Positions 1 to 12,970 are shown, counted from the first letter of the stretch. The stretch is DNA of 64,000 nt from Spirodela intermedia (GCA_902729315.2 LR746266.1:563001-627000), one strand, 5' to 3'. Notes: generated from the letters alone by a model not told the origin. Numbers and translations are program-made.

Positions 1-1981
1 TTTTCATCTAAGATGTTTAATGAGAAACATAATATTATAGTGCATAAAATGAAATTTCATAAGTGAGTACCAAGGTACTGTGTTGGCTGCAGAAAAACGA
101 AGTGGACCTCATCATGTTTCAAAAGCTTGTGTGTTACATTGAGCCATTTCATGAAGTTCAGATGTATTGGGCGAGATTATGGTGGTATTTATCAAGACCC
201 ACTAACCCTATAAGATTGAAGAAATTGATGGATCGATGAAATCCTTCATTGAAGATGCTTACATGTGTTGGGTGACTATGCAAAATGGACGTTATCAAGT
301 TCCATGAACCTTATGAGATCGATTTTTTTTGATAAATTGAGGGTGCCTGCATGTGTTGTGTGAGCTATCTAAAAGGTCATCATCAATGCCAACTAACCCT
401 AGGATACTTCAAAAGTCATGAATTGATGATATCATACCAAGTAATAAGAATTATCATGATGCCCTCTACTTGCTTTGATCTCCATTGGGGTAACTTAGAA
501 GGGTAGCCAAAATTTTCATCTTTTATAAAAGTTAACATATATAGCACAACGACATTATAATAAGGATAATGAGAATATTCATCCCACTAATAAAAACAAT
601 GTATCAATAACACATTATTTCAACTATAGCGACACAAGTTTCAAATTTACTTGTTGGAGCAGTAATTGTATTTAGCAAAATAATGTTTTTTTGTCTAGGA
701 GCCGTTAGACATGTAAAGCATGATCCTGAAATTTAGAGTGAAACTCAAGAAGAAGAGCTACTTAAAATGCAGAAAGCTTTAAATAGTAAACACCATGTTT
801 CTAAGAGGCCAACAATGTATTCAAATGTTCTTTTAATAGGAGAAAAAAACAGCATGAAAAAAATCAATATTCCTTTAATAGTCGTGAAATGAGGCCAACA
901 ATTTATTTAAATGGGAATAATGGAGACCTTGTCCATCACCATATGCCAAAACCTAGCTATAAGTCCATGTTCGTTTATGAAGATCTCCACATAGATTATG
1001 TTCAAGATGGAATAAAAAATGGCAGGTACCTCACTTAGTAAAAAAATATTTTTCCAATTATCATAGTATCTCTAGTAGGATACAAAATAGAAATTTTGTG
1101 AGACTTTTCATGTGTTTAGATTTAAATGTAAACACCTATCAAGGGTTGTTTCAAAGCTTCCCTATGTTACTAGTTCTCAAATATCAACAAACTTTCAAGG
1201 CAAATGTAGGGCAAACTTACATTCAGGGGTTTCAATGGGACAGACTAGGCATTGCCAAGCCCAGCCTCATCAAGTTGACTTTTAGGCTTGGAGCAAGACC
1301 TCCCTTTGAACATGGTCCCCTAAGTGGAGCTGCAGAATGGACCCATGTCAAGACAAGACCCAACCCAACCTGACCTAGGCTCCATCCCAATGAAGGGATA
1401 TTACTATTCATATTAGTCAATTAATATTTTCCTAATTTAATCAAATCATGCCAACTTACCCATTTGGCCTAGTCAGACATCAGAGCTCCACCACTAGGGC
1501 CCATCTACCAAGCTCTTTTCTCCAATATTGGGCCCCATCCAACCCATTTTGAAGGGACGAGCGAAGTCTGATGGGATGTGCATCCCATTAACACCTTTTT
1601 CATTGGTACTCTCTAAAATTTGAATTATGACTCATGGGCTAGACTGACTGGGAAGCCCACAAGTGAAGCCCAAAATTAAATTATGGCCCTAGACCCAGCG
1701 ACACACATCGCCGAGTCTTTCTTGAAAATGTAAAATGTGCCCAAAAAGGCATGATGGAGAAGAAGAGATAGAGAGAGAAGAGAGAGTATATTGCTGTAGG
1801 CAAAATCCTCTCTCTTGTATAAGCTGCAGGCAAAATCCTTGTTGCGACATGAAGGATGATGGTTCGCTGATGAAGGGCGGGAGCATCGCCCTGGCTTTTT
1901 CTTTTTTCTCTTTTTCCTCGCATTCTTCATCGTCCAGTTTCAATTTTTTTTGCACCATCCTCAGGCATTGAAATAATTTGC
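1..1981. other. AT-rich intergenic/repeat DNA, no gene recognised
   Basis: No convincing gene is visible. Open frames here are short and lack recognisable domains. Positions 720-1080 and 1098-1373 give peptide-like stretches that may be eroded retrotransposon coding DNA, but I cannot assign them. Composition changes from AT-rich to mixed around 1480-1980, just before the first copy of the recurring membrane-ORF module. Confidence 0.5.
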
Positions 1982-2363
1982 CATTTGCTTGACTTGGATT
2001 TGCCTAGTTGGATCTGCAAGGAAGGAGAAAGTGTTGGAGGAAGGGGATTCCAAGGGTTCTATAAAAGTATGTAGAAGAATAAACAGAGCAAAATCTTGAA
2101 TTCATACTGCAAATGGAGAATTTAATGCACAGAAACAGTTGTGAAATTTACCTGGTTTTGATTGAAGTTCACTGCAGCTGAGCTTTCTCCGAGTTGTTAC
2201 CACCCTCCAATGAATGACGATCGAGGTCTTCCTGCTTTGAGCCGTCTGCTGATATTTGGATGTTGTGCATCAGCACCGTGGTATCTTGTTTCAGGGGGAG
2301 AGAGTTTGGTTTGTTCTTCCCTCGGGTGAAGAAGAGGAGAGGAGGGGCTATAGTTATGAACAA
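1982..2363 (-). pseudogene. 3'-terminal fragment of the recurrent four-helix membrane ORF
   Basis: The minus strand at 2363-2169 encodes the C-terminal end of the membrane ORF that is complete at 6605-7195 and 12971-13576. It holds part of the last hydrophobic helix, then a polar tail ending in EKAQLQ and a stop. The flanking 1982-2168 matches the downstream flank of the complete copies (compare 6421-6604). The copy lacks three of the four helices and diverges more from the others than they do from each other. Like the copy at 16968-17339 it keeps an extra KNKP segment in the tail, so these two may represent an older form. Presumed non-functional. Confidence 0.75.
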
Positions 2364-2439
2364 CAGACTGTTTTTTGGTTTTCTATCATGAACAACAGAT
2401 TGTCAAAAACAACAAACAAAAAACAACCCAAAATTTGAA

Positions 2440-3508
2440 ATTCTAGAGACCCTTTTCTCACATTTCAATCCCCTAGATATATATTACTGAAATTCAAAAT
2501 TACAATTATAAAAGAGGATAGTTTTGATTGATTTTTGAGAAATTTATTGTTGTTAAAAATAGAACTAAAAATAGAAATCAGAACTGTCAAAACTATCTAA
2601 TTTATAAATTTCTTACATCATATTGCATGCATGAAAAATTAAATCAATTAGATTGATTAATACTAAAAGATACTAAGAAGTTATTATTGAGTCAAAAGAA
2701 TGATCTAATAGTATGAAATGTTGGAATACTCCTTGAATACATGATAGATAATATGAATTTAATTTTACAGATTTTTACTTCATGATCTTGATGGATAATA
2801 TTTACTTGATGTGAAAATTTGATTGATTATTTAAGTTTAATGAAGATTTTTGCACCCTGATTTATAGGACTTGTGAGGAGAAATCACTTATTTTGAAAAA
2901 AAAGAAAAAAAAAGAGCAATGTGAAAAATCTAGAAACGAAGAGTACACATAGAGTGTGTGAGATATCATTCTTATTGTCGAAAATCGTATATAAAAAAAC
3001 ACTTGCTGTAAAATAAGTGGATAAAGTAAAAGCCCTGAAAATGAAGAATACACATGGAGGGTGTGAGACATCATTCCTATTGTCAAAATTTGTCTACAGG
3101 AAAAGCTACTTATCCATTATATATATATAAAATAAAATAAAAAGAAGATGGGAAAAATATAGTGCAAACTTCAAAAATCAAGCCATGGAAAAAAGGAAAT
3201 ATAGGATCAATATTATTCTTAGATGATTATTGATAATTGAAACATCTTGTAAATATATCTATGAGTGAAGAAGTGATAAAGATGTGAATAGAAGAAGTGA
3301 AGTCGAGATTGTTATTCTAAGGAATGCTTAAATATTTAAGTGCTTGACATCATTCTTAAATACTTGATATAAGAATCTAAAGTGTCTAAAGGTACATCAT
3401 TTCTAATTATATTTTTATATATATATTAAAATATGATATTTGAGAGTTGTAAATTTTTATTTTCGTAATTCTATTGTTAAGAGACTAACAATGATTTAAG
3501 TTGAGGGG
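2440..3508. repeat. Decayed retroelement 3' region with an internal direct repeat
   Basis: AT-rich DNA without a gene. Two imperfect direct copies of about 80 bp lie at roughly 2935-3015 and 3036-3115; both contain a GAAGA(G/A)TACACAT...GTGTGAGA core. A purine-rich run at 3498-3508 (AAGTTGAGGGG) directly precedes a TG-starting LTR, as expected of the polypurine tract of a plus-oriented Ty3/gypsy element, so this stretch is probably the 3' internal end of that element. Confidence 0.5.
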
Positions 3509-4862
3509 TGTGATAAGTCTTCATTATCATGAATTAATAATTAGTAAATAATATAGTATTAGCCTTAACTCATGATAAATAGACTTATATTTATGTTAAA
3601 GTGTGAAAAATAGTTTTCAGTTGATTAATGTGATTTTTTGGGTAATTATGTGATTTTATACGAATTTATATGATTTTTGTCATCTTACTTTTGAGATAAA
3701 TAAAGAAAAAGAAATAAAAATAAAAATAAGACAAAATGGAGGGGGGACCCGTCAGGCTCGCAAGCGGGTCGGAAGCGTAGTGAGAGAATAGTCACAAGTA
3801 GGGGCTCGAGCGACTTGAACCGATAGGGGCACATGTGCGCCACTCCCCTTCCACATCACCAATGACCAATCAATTGTGAGGTAAGAAGTGGTCGTACATG
3901 TGCGAGAAAGAGACTTGATCAGAAATATAATATTACTATATATTCACTAGAAATTTTGATGCACAACCAATGTGGGACTAAACCTGCGTCACACCCTCCT
4001 CAGAAATGGGGGGGCAACCGGCGTGGGTTCGAATCCTCCTAGAGTCAAAATTCATATTTTTTTATCTAATTATCACGACTTTCCTACAGATCGTCGGTGA
4101 AGGATTAAGCAACCAGAATCATTGGATCATCGGCGAAAATCTCGTCAACGTGATTCGCAGAGCATTGTTACTAAAATTTTTAAATAATTCACGATAAAAG
4201 GATCACGAATCCATCAAGTAAAACATCTCTGATTGATCGACGAACAAGCCGTCATCAAGAAGAGGACGATCCGCCGAGAGATGAGTCGCCACCTCCTGAG
4301 AGCATACCAGATGCGATGAAGAGCCTCTTTTTGTTGTGCGGACCTAAGGATGAAGCTCTTTTACATGCGCCCCACCTCAATCCAGCTCCTCTCTGTCGGG
4401 TGACAGCCGTTAGAGAGTCGCAAAGTTGCCATTTTTCCATTCCGCCAAGTGACAACTACCGGAGACGATTTGACAACCCATTTCGTCGATCTCTAGACTT
4501 TGCAAGAAGATCTAGAGATTGCCCATATCGTCCTAGTCCAAGAAGAGCCTTCGAGGCCATGGACACTACACGACTATCCTCCTAAACGCTTGAGATTCCG
4601 GTGCATCGCCGACGTATCACCGCTGCGACGCCGGAACTCTATTTTCCTACTTTCAACTTACTTTATGCTTCATTTAGTGATAATTTGTGTGATTTTAATT
4701 TATCAAAATATACTTCTTTCACTTACGATTCTTTTGGCTTTTACATATCTTAATTTGATCAATTAAATCATTTGTAATTGCTTACGTAAGAATCACTAAG
4801 CAGAACTCTGTTTCTGCCCGATTCACGTTCACCGGGACACTGACATCATCCTGATGTTCGCA
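3509..4862 (+). repeat. Long terminal repeat of a Ty3/gypsy-type retrotransposon (3' LTR)
   Basis: The stretch begins TGTGATAAG immediately after a polypurine tract and ends with TTCGCA, giving near-matching inverted ends (TGTGA / TCGCA). A more decayed relative occupies about 54405-55530 and aligns along most of its length. The last 480 bp are present again, inverted, at 15319-15798. The full LTR lies only here, so this side is the original context and the inverted piece the derivative. No matching 5' LTR is inside the window. Confidence 0.65.
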
Positions 4863-5843
4863 CCCTTATTTTCTTTTTTTGTGAATTTTAAATATATTTC
4901 ATTTTTATTTAATAGTATAAAATTCATAGAAAATAATATTCTTTGAAAAAAGTTCTGAATAATTACCAAATATTATATTACATCCATGTGATCGACTTGG
5001 AAAATTATCTCTATTTTTAAAAATTTTATTGAATTATAATTAATATATTTGTTTAGAAATACTTTTAAATATCTAAAAATTCATATTTTTTAGTTTTATA
5101 AATTTTGAAATTTGTGTGATTTACTATATAACAACTGAGTCACATCAGTTGGGTAATGAAATCTAGTGTAGTTCCAGTCGATGATTGTCTTTCGCTACTG
5201 ACCTACGGGAAAGGGAAGACTAGGACTAGCCCAACTGGAAATAGAGATTGATAGCCAAGGATAAACACGAGAGAGAGAGAGAGATTTATCTTGTACAGTA
5301 TCTGTGAATGAATGAATCCAATGCCACATGAGGGGTCCATTAAGGCCCATTATGGGGGGGGCGTGACGATGTTTTCCAATTGTACTGGGCCCAGACCGTG
5401 CAGCGTGGCGACGTAGGCTAAAAGATACGCAAATTAAACCTAGTACAGGATTCAATAGGCCCATGAAGGCCCAATAGACCCATTAACCTCGACTGCTGAG
5501 CTGCCGGGATCATAGTAGTTATCTTCCTGCCGTCGGAAGGGACTCACATCAGATGACCTTCCTGCCGCTGGCGCTTCTTATGCGGCGGAAAGGAGGGCGG
5601 CGCCGAGAAGCGGGTCAACAGAAGCGGTGGTGGTGGTCAGCAGAAAGCGAAACAGCCGGCGGGGAGCAAGCGGGTCAAAGATGAATGCTCCTCCCCCTCG
5701 GGAAGCAGGAGCTCCCCGAGGAGATAGCAAGGTCGTCTCCCTGGTCGGCCAAAAATATCTCCTCCCACCACTGGTGCACTTTTTACTGCCGTCCACTCGT
5801 TGCCGGAGGTCCGGTCAATTCCCCAGGCCCAGTAGAATGTCCT

Positions 5844-6217
5844 TCCACTCGTTGTTCCCCCTGTTTTGCCCTTCCTCTAAGGGGTTGTTGTGTAACAAGT
5901 GCATAATGTCCACTGGAACGTCCATGGATTTTATCATCAACTTGATGAATTAATTTAAGTATATAGGACTTTCCTATCAGGACAGGTTGTTCAAAAGGAT
6001 CTCCAGTTCTTCCATCAAATATTTTACTTTTTCCTGGAAATTCGGGTTCAAATACCCATGGATTTTTTGTTTGCTTACTTGCTTCATATAATTCTGAAAA
6101 CACTAGTTTTCTCGAAGCCTCTTGCTCGTATCTCTCATCAAAAGGAGCTATTCTATAACGTCTATTTAAAAGATCTCCCGCTAAGCTGAGCGAACATTCA
6201 AATATCTGTCCCACATT
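5844..6217 (-). pseudogene. rpoB: Plastid-derived rpoB fragment (NUPT), left-arm copy
   Basis: The minus strand encodes about 125 residues typical of the C-terminal part of plastid RNA polymerase beta subunit. Readable motifs are [46 protein letters not shown] and RGRAKQG. Full plastid rpoB is about 1070 codons, so this is roughly one eighth of it. The frame is still open and runs on into unrelated DNA after the RGRAKQG region. Upstream it joins the module at 6240-6420. There is no reason to think it acts as a polymerase. It is a nuclear plastid-DNA insert carried within the inverted arm and therefore present twice. Confidence 0.9.
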
Positions 6218-6239
6218 CAAATATTTAAAAGAGTTTTAC

Positions 6240-6604
6240 TCATGGCCGTTGATCCCGTGGTGCCTTCGAGGAGGGGCGGTGGTGGTGGTCAACAGACAGC
6301 GAAACAGCCGGCGGGGAGCGGCAGTGTCGGCTGAAACAGAGCTTGGGGGAGAGGTTGTTCGTGCTGTCTAGCGTCACCTCCGCGCCTTCTTGTTCTGACG
6401 GATGTTCAAGGGATCACCATCTGCTCGACTTGGATTTGCCCAGTTGCATCTGCAGGGAAGGAGAAAGTGTTGGAGGAAGGGGATTCCAAGGGTTCGATAA
6501 AAGTATGTAGAAAAATAAACAGAGCAAAATCTTGAATTCATACTGCAAATGGAGAATTTAATGCACAGAAACAGTTGTGAAATTTACCTGGTTTTGATTG
6601 AAGT
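6240..6604. repeat. Recurring module Q5 (GGTGGTGGT / GCCGGCGGGGAG), left-arm copy
   Basis: This 180-bp GC-rich core (6240-6420) recurs at 13790-13940, 17380-17560 and 22800-22980, always beginning near GAGTTTTACTCATGGCCG and ending near GGATGTTCAAGGGATC. A second, shorter relative lies 600 bp away at 5615-5670. Positions 6421-6604 are the 3' flank of the membrane ORF, also present at 1982-2168. Confidence 0.75.
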
Positions 6605-7195
6605 TCACTGCAGCTGAGCTTTCTCCGGGTTGTTACCACCTTCCAATGAACGGCGATCGAGGTCTTCCTGCTTTGAGCTGTCTGCTGATATTTGGATGCT
6701 GTGCATCGGCGCCGTGGTATCTTGTTTCAGGGGGAGAGAGTTCCCCCGGGTAAAGAAGAGGAGAGGAGGGGCTATGGCTATGAAGCCGATCGCTAGGACG
6801 ATGAGTCCAACGCGTACCAGCGACGAAATATTATGAAGCACGAGGCAGCACCGCAGCATGAACACCAGCGGGAGACAGACGCTGGCGACAAGCATCACCC
6901 AATCTTTCAACCAGACGATGTTCTCCGTATTCACGGTCTCTTGCAATATCGCTGGGGCTCTGTCACGTGTGATGTTGGAGACCCAGAGGTCGATGATTCC
7001 CCAAAACAGCAAGATGAGGCAGAGGGCCACATAAACTTCGTAGAGCAGAGGGTGTTTAATTGGATGAGACGGCTCAGACAAGAGCAAGGCACCTGATATG
7101 GGTACCAGAATAGCACCCAATGCCAGGGTAGAATTCTGGGCTTGTATTCCTCCACCTTCTCTTCCGATGCGAGGGGGCTCAACTTGGGCACTCAT
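6605..7195 (-). CDS. Unrecognised four-helix membrane protein, left-arm copy
   Basis: 196 codons from ATG at 7195 to the stop at 6605. The sequence shows a short polar N-terminus followed by four hydrophobic segments at about residues 27-45, 55-80, 97-120 and 128-148. A roughly 45-residue polar tail ends EKAQLQ. I do not recognise the family, and no signal peptide or catalytic motif is evident. The same ORF occurs complete at 12971-13576, fused to TPP at 19189, and in pieces at 1982-2363, 15799-15895 and 16968-17339. Conservation of the frame among copies is consistent with recent duplication and does not prove function. The location inside an inverted arm suggests it is element-borne or captured. 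Confidence 0.55.
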   Translation of the reverse strand: MSAQVEPPRIGREGGGIQAQNSTLALGAILVPISGALLLSEPSHPIKHPLLYEVYVALCLILLFWGIIDLWVSNITRDRAPAILQETVNTENIVWLKDWVMLVASVCLPLVFMLRCCLVLHNISSLVRVGLIVLAIGFIAIAPPLLFFTRGNSLPLKQDTTAPMHSIQISADSSKQEDLDRRSLEGGNNPEKAQLQ

Positions 7196-7441
7196 TTCCT
7201 TTGTTTAAGAATGAAAAGTGAATCGGTAAATTTAAAAGATTAAAAAAAATCGTAAAACTCGTGGGGTTAAATTAAGAAATTTAAAGTTATCTACCACTGC
7301 CTACCATGAACCCAAAGATATTGAAATTCTGACTACCATGAAAAAGGCTGGTGCCTATCTTATCAGAAAATTATAACTTCAGTCAGCAATTTTTCATAAC
7401 TTTTTTCATTTAAGTTTAAAAATCTAATTTCTGATATAAAT

Positions 7442-7681
7442 TTAATATTTGCATTTATCCTTTATAATTTTAAAAATCATTGCTATAACACCCACAAGTG
7501 CTTCGATTCTAGGGTTTGCATAATTTTTTTGTACCTCATCTGATCCTAACTCCAAAATCCACAAGCCTCCGCTAACATCAGACAATAAAGGAAAATAAAA
7601 GAAGAACAAATGGTGGTCAACGATTGTCACTTGCAAAACAATTCCACTCTTTAGTGGGTAGTTCCATTCTCGAATGCCCAC
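7442..7681 (-). CDS. 79-codon hypothetical ORF, left-arm copy
   Basis: The ORF begins MGIREWNYPL and lies upstream of the membrane ORF in the same orientation. It is kept open, with almost identical sequence, at 12421-12660, 16146-16385 and 18703-18942. No family is recognised. The low-complexity hydrophobic stretch FFFYFPLL and the A+T-rich 3' half could equally be leader or intron DNA of a larger transcript. Copy-to-copy identity is explained by duplication, so coding status is unproven. Confidence 0.25.
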   Translation of the reverse strand: MGIREWNYPLKSGIVLQVTIVDHHLFFFYFPLLSDVSGGLWILELGSDEVQKNYANPRIEALVGVIAMIFKIIKDKCKY

Positions 7682-7929
7682 CCATAGATTTTAAGCCAAC
7701 ATTATCAAGTCAGTCGCAAAACTGCCTTACTGCTCAGGGAATCCAGTTACTTCAATTCAATGATGTTTCTGAGTAAAGCACGAACACATCAAGGAAATGA
7801 AAAAAAGAAATTTATCCTTTTAACAGAAGGGAACGTTAGAGACGAGAATTCAAGGGCCACTTGTTTTACCAGCATTAAAACTGAAATAAACCGCTTAATT
7901 ACTGTGGTTTTTCTTGGTGAAGAATGTAC

Positions 7930-7990
7930 CTTGTCTCTGCACCTCCTGCTGACAATTGCTGTCGGGAACAACTTGGCGACGTCGTTCCAC
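7930..7990 (-). pseudogene. Fragment of a TPP exon with its splice donor, left-arm copy
   Basis: The minus strand reads DVAKLFPTAIVS-R-CRDK followed directly by GTACAT, which matches the end of exon 3 of trehalose-6-phosphate phosphatase (FPTAIVSGRCKDK, then GT, in the resident gene at 20207-20278). The DNA differs from the resident exon at many silent sites, so it derives from a different TPP paralogue or an older copy. Here Gly of the SGR motif is Arg; in the copies at 16626 and 18403 it is intact. Other TPP exons are not seen beside it. Confidence 0.7.
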
Positions 7991-8072
7991 CCTTATGCAC
8001 GTAGAATCATATACGAGAATACAATAAATATGGGGACAGAAATCTGTAGATAGATAGGCAAACTGCAGAACA

Positions 8073-8780
8073 ATTGTTCCTCTTTACATTAAGGGGGGGA
8101 CGGGGGGAGCCATCCCGAGACTTTTTTTATTAATAAGAGGTTGGCATTGACGTCGTTGTCGGCCATCGGCTATGACGGCACCCTCTCTCTCCCATGGCGT
8201 CAAGGACTCATTGGGAGAGAGAGGGCGGAAGAGTTTCGGGATTTACCAAAAAGCCTCTTCCGCCCTCTTATTAATAAAAAAAGTTTCGGGATATGACCTC
8301 TTCCGCCCTCTTATTAATAAAAAAAGTCTCGGGATAGCTCCTCCTCGGTCGGGATGTGCCAATGAACTTCGATCAAAACCAGAAACCTTTCTTGCTTTTA
8401 TCTATATAAGAATGCCAACATACGCCACCATGCGGACACCACCCGAACCGGAAGCTTGCTTCCGTCATATTATTATTTGCCCATTGTAGAATGTTCTGGA
8501 TCCCCTTTTAAAATTCTCGTCATCACACAGCAATGGACAGCCACGTCCTCTCTCTCTCGTCTAAACGCAGCATCTGTACGCCGTCTGTCCATGGCTCCCC
8601 ACACACATCACGTCAGCCACGCTCTCGGTTACATAACATCATGCTTGTCCGAAGTCAGCTCTCCGCCGTCTGATCCCGCCGTCCGAAGTCAGATGAGCAT
8701 TCCCCGTTATCACCGCCGTCTGATCACGCAGCCGCAGGCGACGCTCATCTAACGTTAGCCCGCCGTCGACGGGGAATGCG
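8073..8780. other. Junction region between left arm and UGPase 5' flank, with short repeats
   Basis: No gene is visible. Positions 8112-8345 hold three copies of a motif combining CTCTTCCGCCCTC or its flank with TTATTAATAAAAAAAGT and CGGGAT. One copy (about 8113-8142) is inverted relative to the two at about 8256-8292 and 8299-8335. Positions 8640-8780 contain short overlapping repeats around CCGCCGTCTGATC and a GC-rich inverted pair. Confidence 0.5.
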
Positions 8781-8782
8781 AA

Positions 8783-8939
8783 CATCAAGCGAACCAGGAA
8801 CTTCTCGAACCTCCTCGCCCCTGGGCCCGGCCTCCACGTAGACGTCCCCTCAGTCGCTTCACGGGTCGCTTTTGGGCCCAATGAAGAATACGATCAATTG
8901 TTGTTGATCCCGGAATTTATCTTGCTGCAAAGAGGGACA
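8783..8939. pseudogene. Two scrambled fragments of the GT14 gene
   Basis: Positions 8783-8834 are an apparently exact reverse complement of 26427-26478, the end of the last exon of the GT14 gene. Positions 8883-8939 are an apparently exact forward copy of 24924-24980, within its third exon. The two pieces are in opposite orientations, 48 bp apart, and in an order not found in the parent gene. The parent lies 15-18 kb downstream. The lack of visible mismatches suggests a recent event. Confidence 0.85.
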
Positions 8940-9062
8940 AGCATTCCACTGACGCTTCTTCTTGCAACAGAGTAGAACGGCATCAACAGACTGTTGCTCA
9001 ATAAATAAATCCTTGAGTTGACACCGTCGAACTTGTCCTTAACTCCGCGGATGCCGTGAAGC

Positions 9063-9093
<31 letters not shown>

Positions 9094-9186
9094 CACTCGA
9101 CCACCGCCTGCTATAAACGTCAGGTAGTGTGGTCTTCTTGCGGTAGTGTGGTCCGTCGAGGGAGGGTCGAGGAAGAGCATTCTCCA
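9063..9186 (+). promoter_or_regulatory. UGPase core promoter and 5' leader
   Basis: A CT-rich tract (9063-9094) is followed by a TATA-like box CTATAAAC at 9111-9118, 69 bp before the UGPase ATG. The spacing would give a start of transcription near 9140-9150 and a short leader. CT-rich tracts near the start site are common in plant promoters. No experimental start is known. Confidence 0.45.
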
Positions 9187-11377
<2,191 letters not shown>

Positions 11378-11403
11378 TAATTTTTCCCATGACATACGGC
11401 CTC

Positions 11404-12075
11404 TCAACAATAAATATGGGGACAGAAATCTGTAGATAGATAGGCAAACTGCAGAACAAAGAAACAGAGAAAGAGAGGGAGAGGGCAGAAGAGAGGGAGA
11501 GAAAGAGAGTGTCCAGCTCCTCCTCGATCGGCAACGATTCCTGCGGATATCTACTTATAGACGAGCTTCGGGATATCACAAGATGCCGGTCAACTCTTGT
11601 GACGTCCAAGGCCGGTAGCGGCAGCGGATTTCTAAAGTAGATGTAGTCCGTGCTTGTCCGGCAGGATATGTAGTCCGTGACACCTGCGGGATTTGCGGAG
11701 TTCTAGTATCCGCGGGCGGAGCACTCTAGTCTTAAAACACTCCGCAGGTGACGGATCCGACGGCTAGGATATGTTGAGTCACCTGCGGAGTGTTTTAAGA
11801 CACTCTAGTCTTAAACTCCGCAGGTTTGCGTCGCCAAACCTGCGGGTATAGCGGCTTCTCCGGACGGTTTATCAGCACGGCGGATATGCCCACGCGCGTG
11901 GTCCCCAATGTTAATATTGGACAATATATAATATTGGCCGCGGCATCTTCTTTATCCCGAAGCTCGTCTATAAGTACACAATCTTTCTCTCCCTCTCTTC
12001 TGCCCTCTCCCTCTCTTTCTCTGTTTCTTTGTTCTGCAGTTTGCCTATCTATCTACAGATTCCTGTCCCCATATT
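11404..12075. repeat. Fold-back element with nested palindromes
   Basis: The left end (11404-11600) reads ATAAATATGGGGACAG...CTGCAGAACAAAGAAACAG, then GA-rich DNA and TATAGACGAGCTTCGGGATA. The right end (about 11940-12075) is the inverse of the same series, interrupted on the left by roughly 40 extra bases. Between them lie perfect 24-bp inverted arms at 11729-11752 and 11778-11801 (core ACTCCGCAGGTGAC, loop 25 bp) and a perfect 11-bp pair at 11818-11828 and 11835-11845. A near-palindrome CCAATGTTAATATTGG sits at 11905-11920. The right half recurs at 18185-18375. Confidence 0.85.
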
Positions 12076-12112
12076 TATCGTATTCTCGTATATGATTCTA
12101 CGTGCATAAGGG

Positions 12113-12172
12113 TGGAACGACGTCGCCAAGTTGTTCCCGACAGCAATTGTCAGCAGGAGGTGCAGAGACAAG
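12113..12172 (+). pseudogene. Fragment of a TPP exon with splice donor, right-arm copy
   Basis: Mirror of 7930-7990. It reads LFPTAIVSRRCRDK followed by GTACATTC. The SGR glycine codon is replaced by AGG (Arg), as in the left arm, which supports arm-to-arm copying after that change. Confidence 0.7.
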
Positions 12173-12420
12173 GTACATTCTTCACCAAGAAAAACCACAG
12201 TAATTAAGCGGTTTATTTCAGTTTTAATGCTGGTAAAACAAGTGGCCCTTGAATTCTCGTCTCTAACGTTCCCTTCTGTTAAAAGGATAAATTTCTTTTT
12301 TTCATTTCCTTGATGTGTTCGTGCTTTACTCACAAACATCATTGAACTGAAGTAACTGGATTCCCTGAGCAGTAAGGCAGTTTTGCGACTGACTTGATAA
12401 TGTTGGCTTAAAATCTATGG

Positions 12421-12660
12421 GTGGGCATTCGAGAATGGAACTACCCACTAAAGAGTGGAATTGTTTTGCAAGTGACAATCGTTGACCACCATTTGTTCTT
12501 CTTTTATTTTCCTTTATTGTCTGATGTTAGCGGAGGCTTGTGGATTTTGGAGTTAGGATCAGATGAGGTACAAAAAAATTATGCAAACCCTAGAATCGAA
12601 GCACTTGTGGGTGTTATAGCAATGATTTTTAAAATTATAAAGGATAAATGCAAATATTAA
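12421..12660 (+). CDS. 79-codon hypothetical ORF, right-arm copy
   Basis: Its translation is the same as that of the left-arm ORF at 7442-7681. It lies 310 bp upstream of the membrane ORF and points the same way. No family is recognised and coding status is uncertain. Confidence 0.25.
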   Translation: MGIREWNYPLKSGIVLQVTIVDHHLFFFYFPLLSDVSGGLWILELGSDEVQKNYANPRIEALVGVIAMIFKIIKDKCKY

Positions 12661-12970
12661 ATTTATATCAGAAATTAGATTTTTAAACTTAAATGGAAAA
12701 AGTTATGAAAAATTGCTGACTGAAGTTATAATTTTCTGATAAGATAGGCACCAACCTTTTCCATGGTAGTCAGAATTTCAATATCTTTGGGTTAGACTAG
12801 TCCCATTTGATTAGGTGCTCACTGAAATACTCAAATTAAGGAGAATTACATCGAAACTGTTGAAGGCAGTGGTAGATAACTTTAAATTTCTAAATTTAAC
12901 CCCACGAGTTTTACGATTTTTTTTAATCTTTTAAATTTACCAATTCACTTTTCATTCTTAAACAAAGGAA

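Larger units (their letters stand above)
4380..8072. repeat. Left inverted arm (about 3.7 kb), mirror of 12031-15798
   Basis: Read on the minus strand this block follows 12031-15798 almost base for base. Outside-in it contains the last 480 bp of the gypsy LTR, an AT-rich flank, a CT-rich tract near 5270, a segment with GGTGGTGGT and GCCGGCGGGGAG motifs, a plastid rpoB fragment, the membrane ORF, a 79-codon ORF and a TPP-exon-like fragment. The arms differ by a roughly 78-bp insertion in the right arm (about 12793-12870), by small ORF indels, and by scattered substitutions. The inner end is at about 8072, where the match to GTTCTGCAGTTTGCC stops. Confidence 0.9.

Noticed and set aside
1098-1373. 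91-codon ORF in the first 2 kb
   Set aside because: No domain, codon usage unlike the real genes here, and it lies in repeat-like DNA.
4024-4045. tRNA-like T-loop/B-box (GGTTCGAATCC)
   Set aside because: No cloverleaf or A-box could be built around it, it lies inside the LTR, and a related sequence sits in the decayed LTR relic at about 55020.
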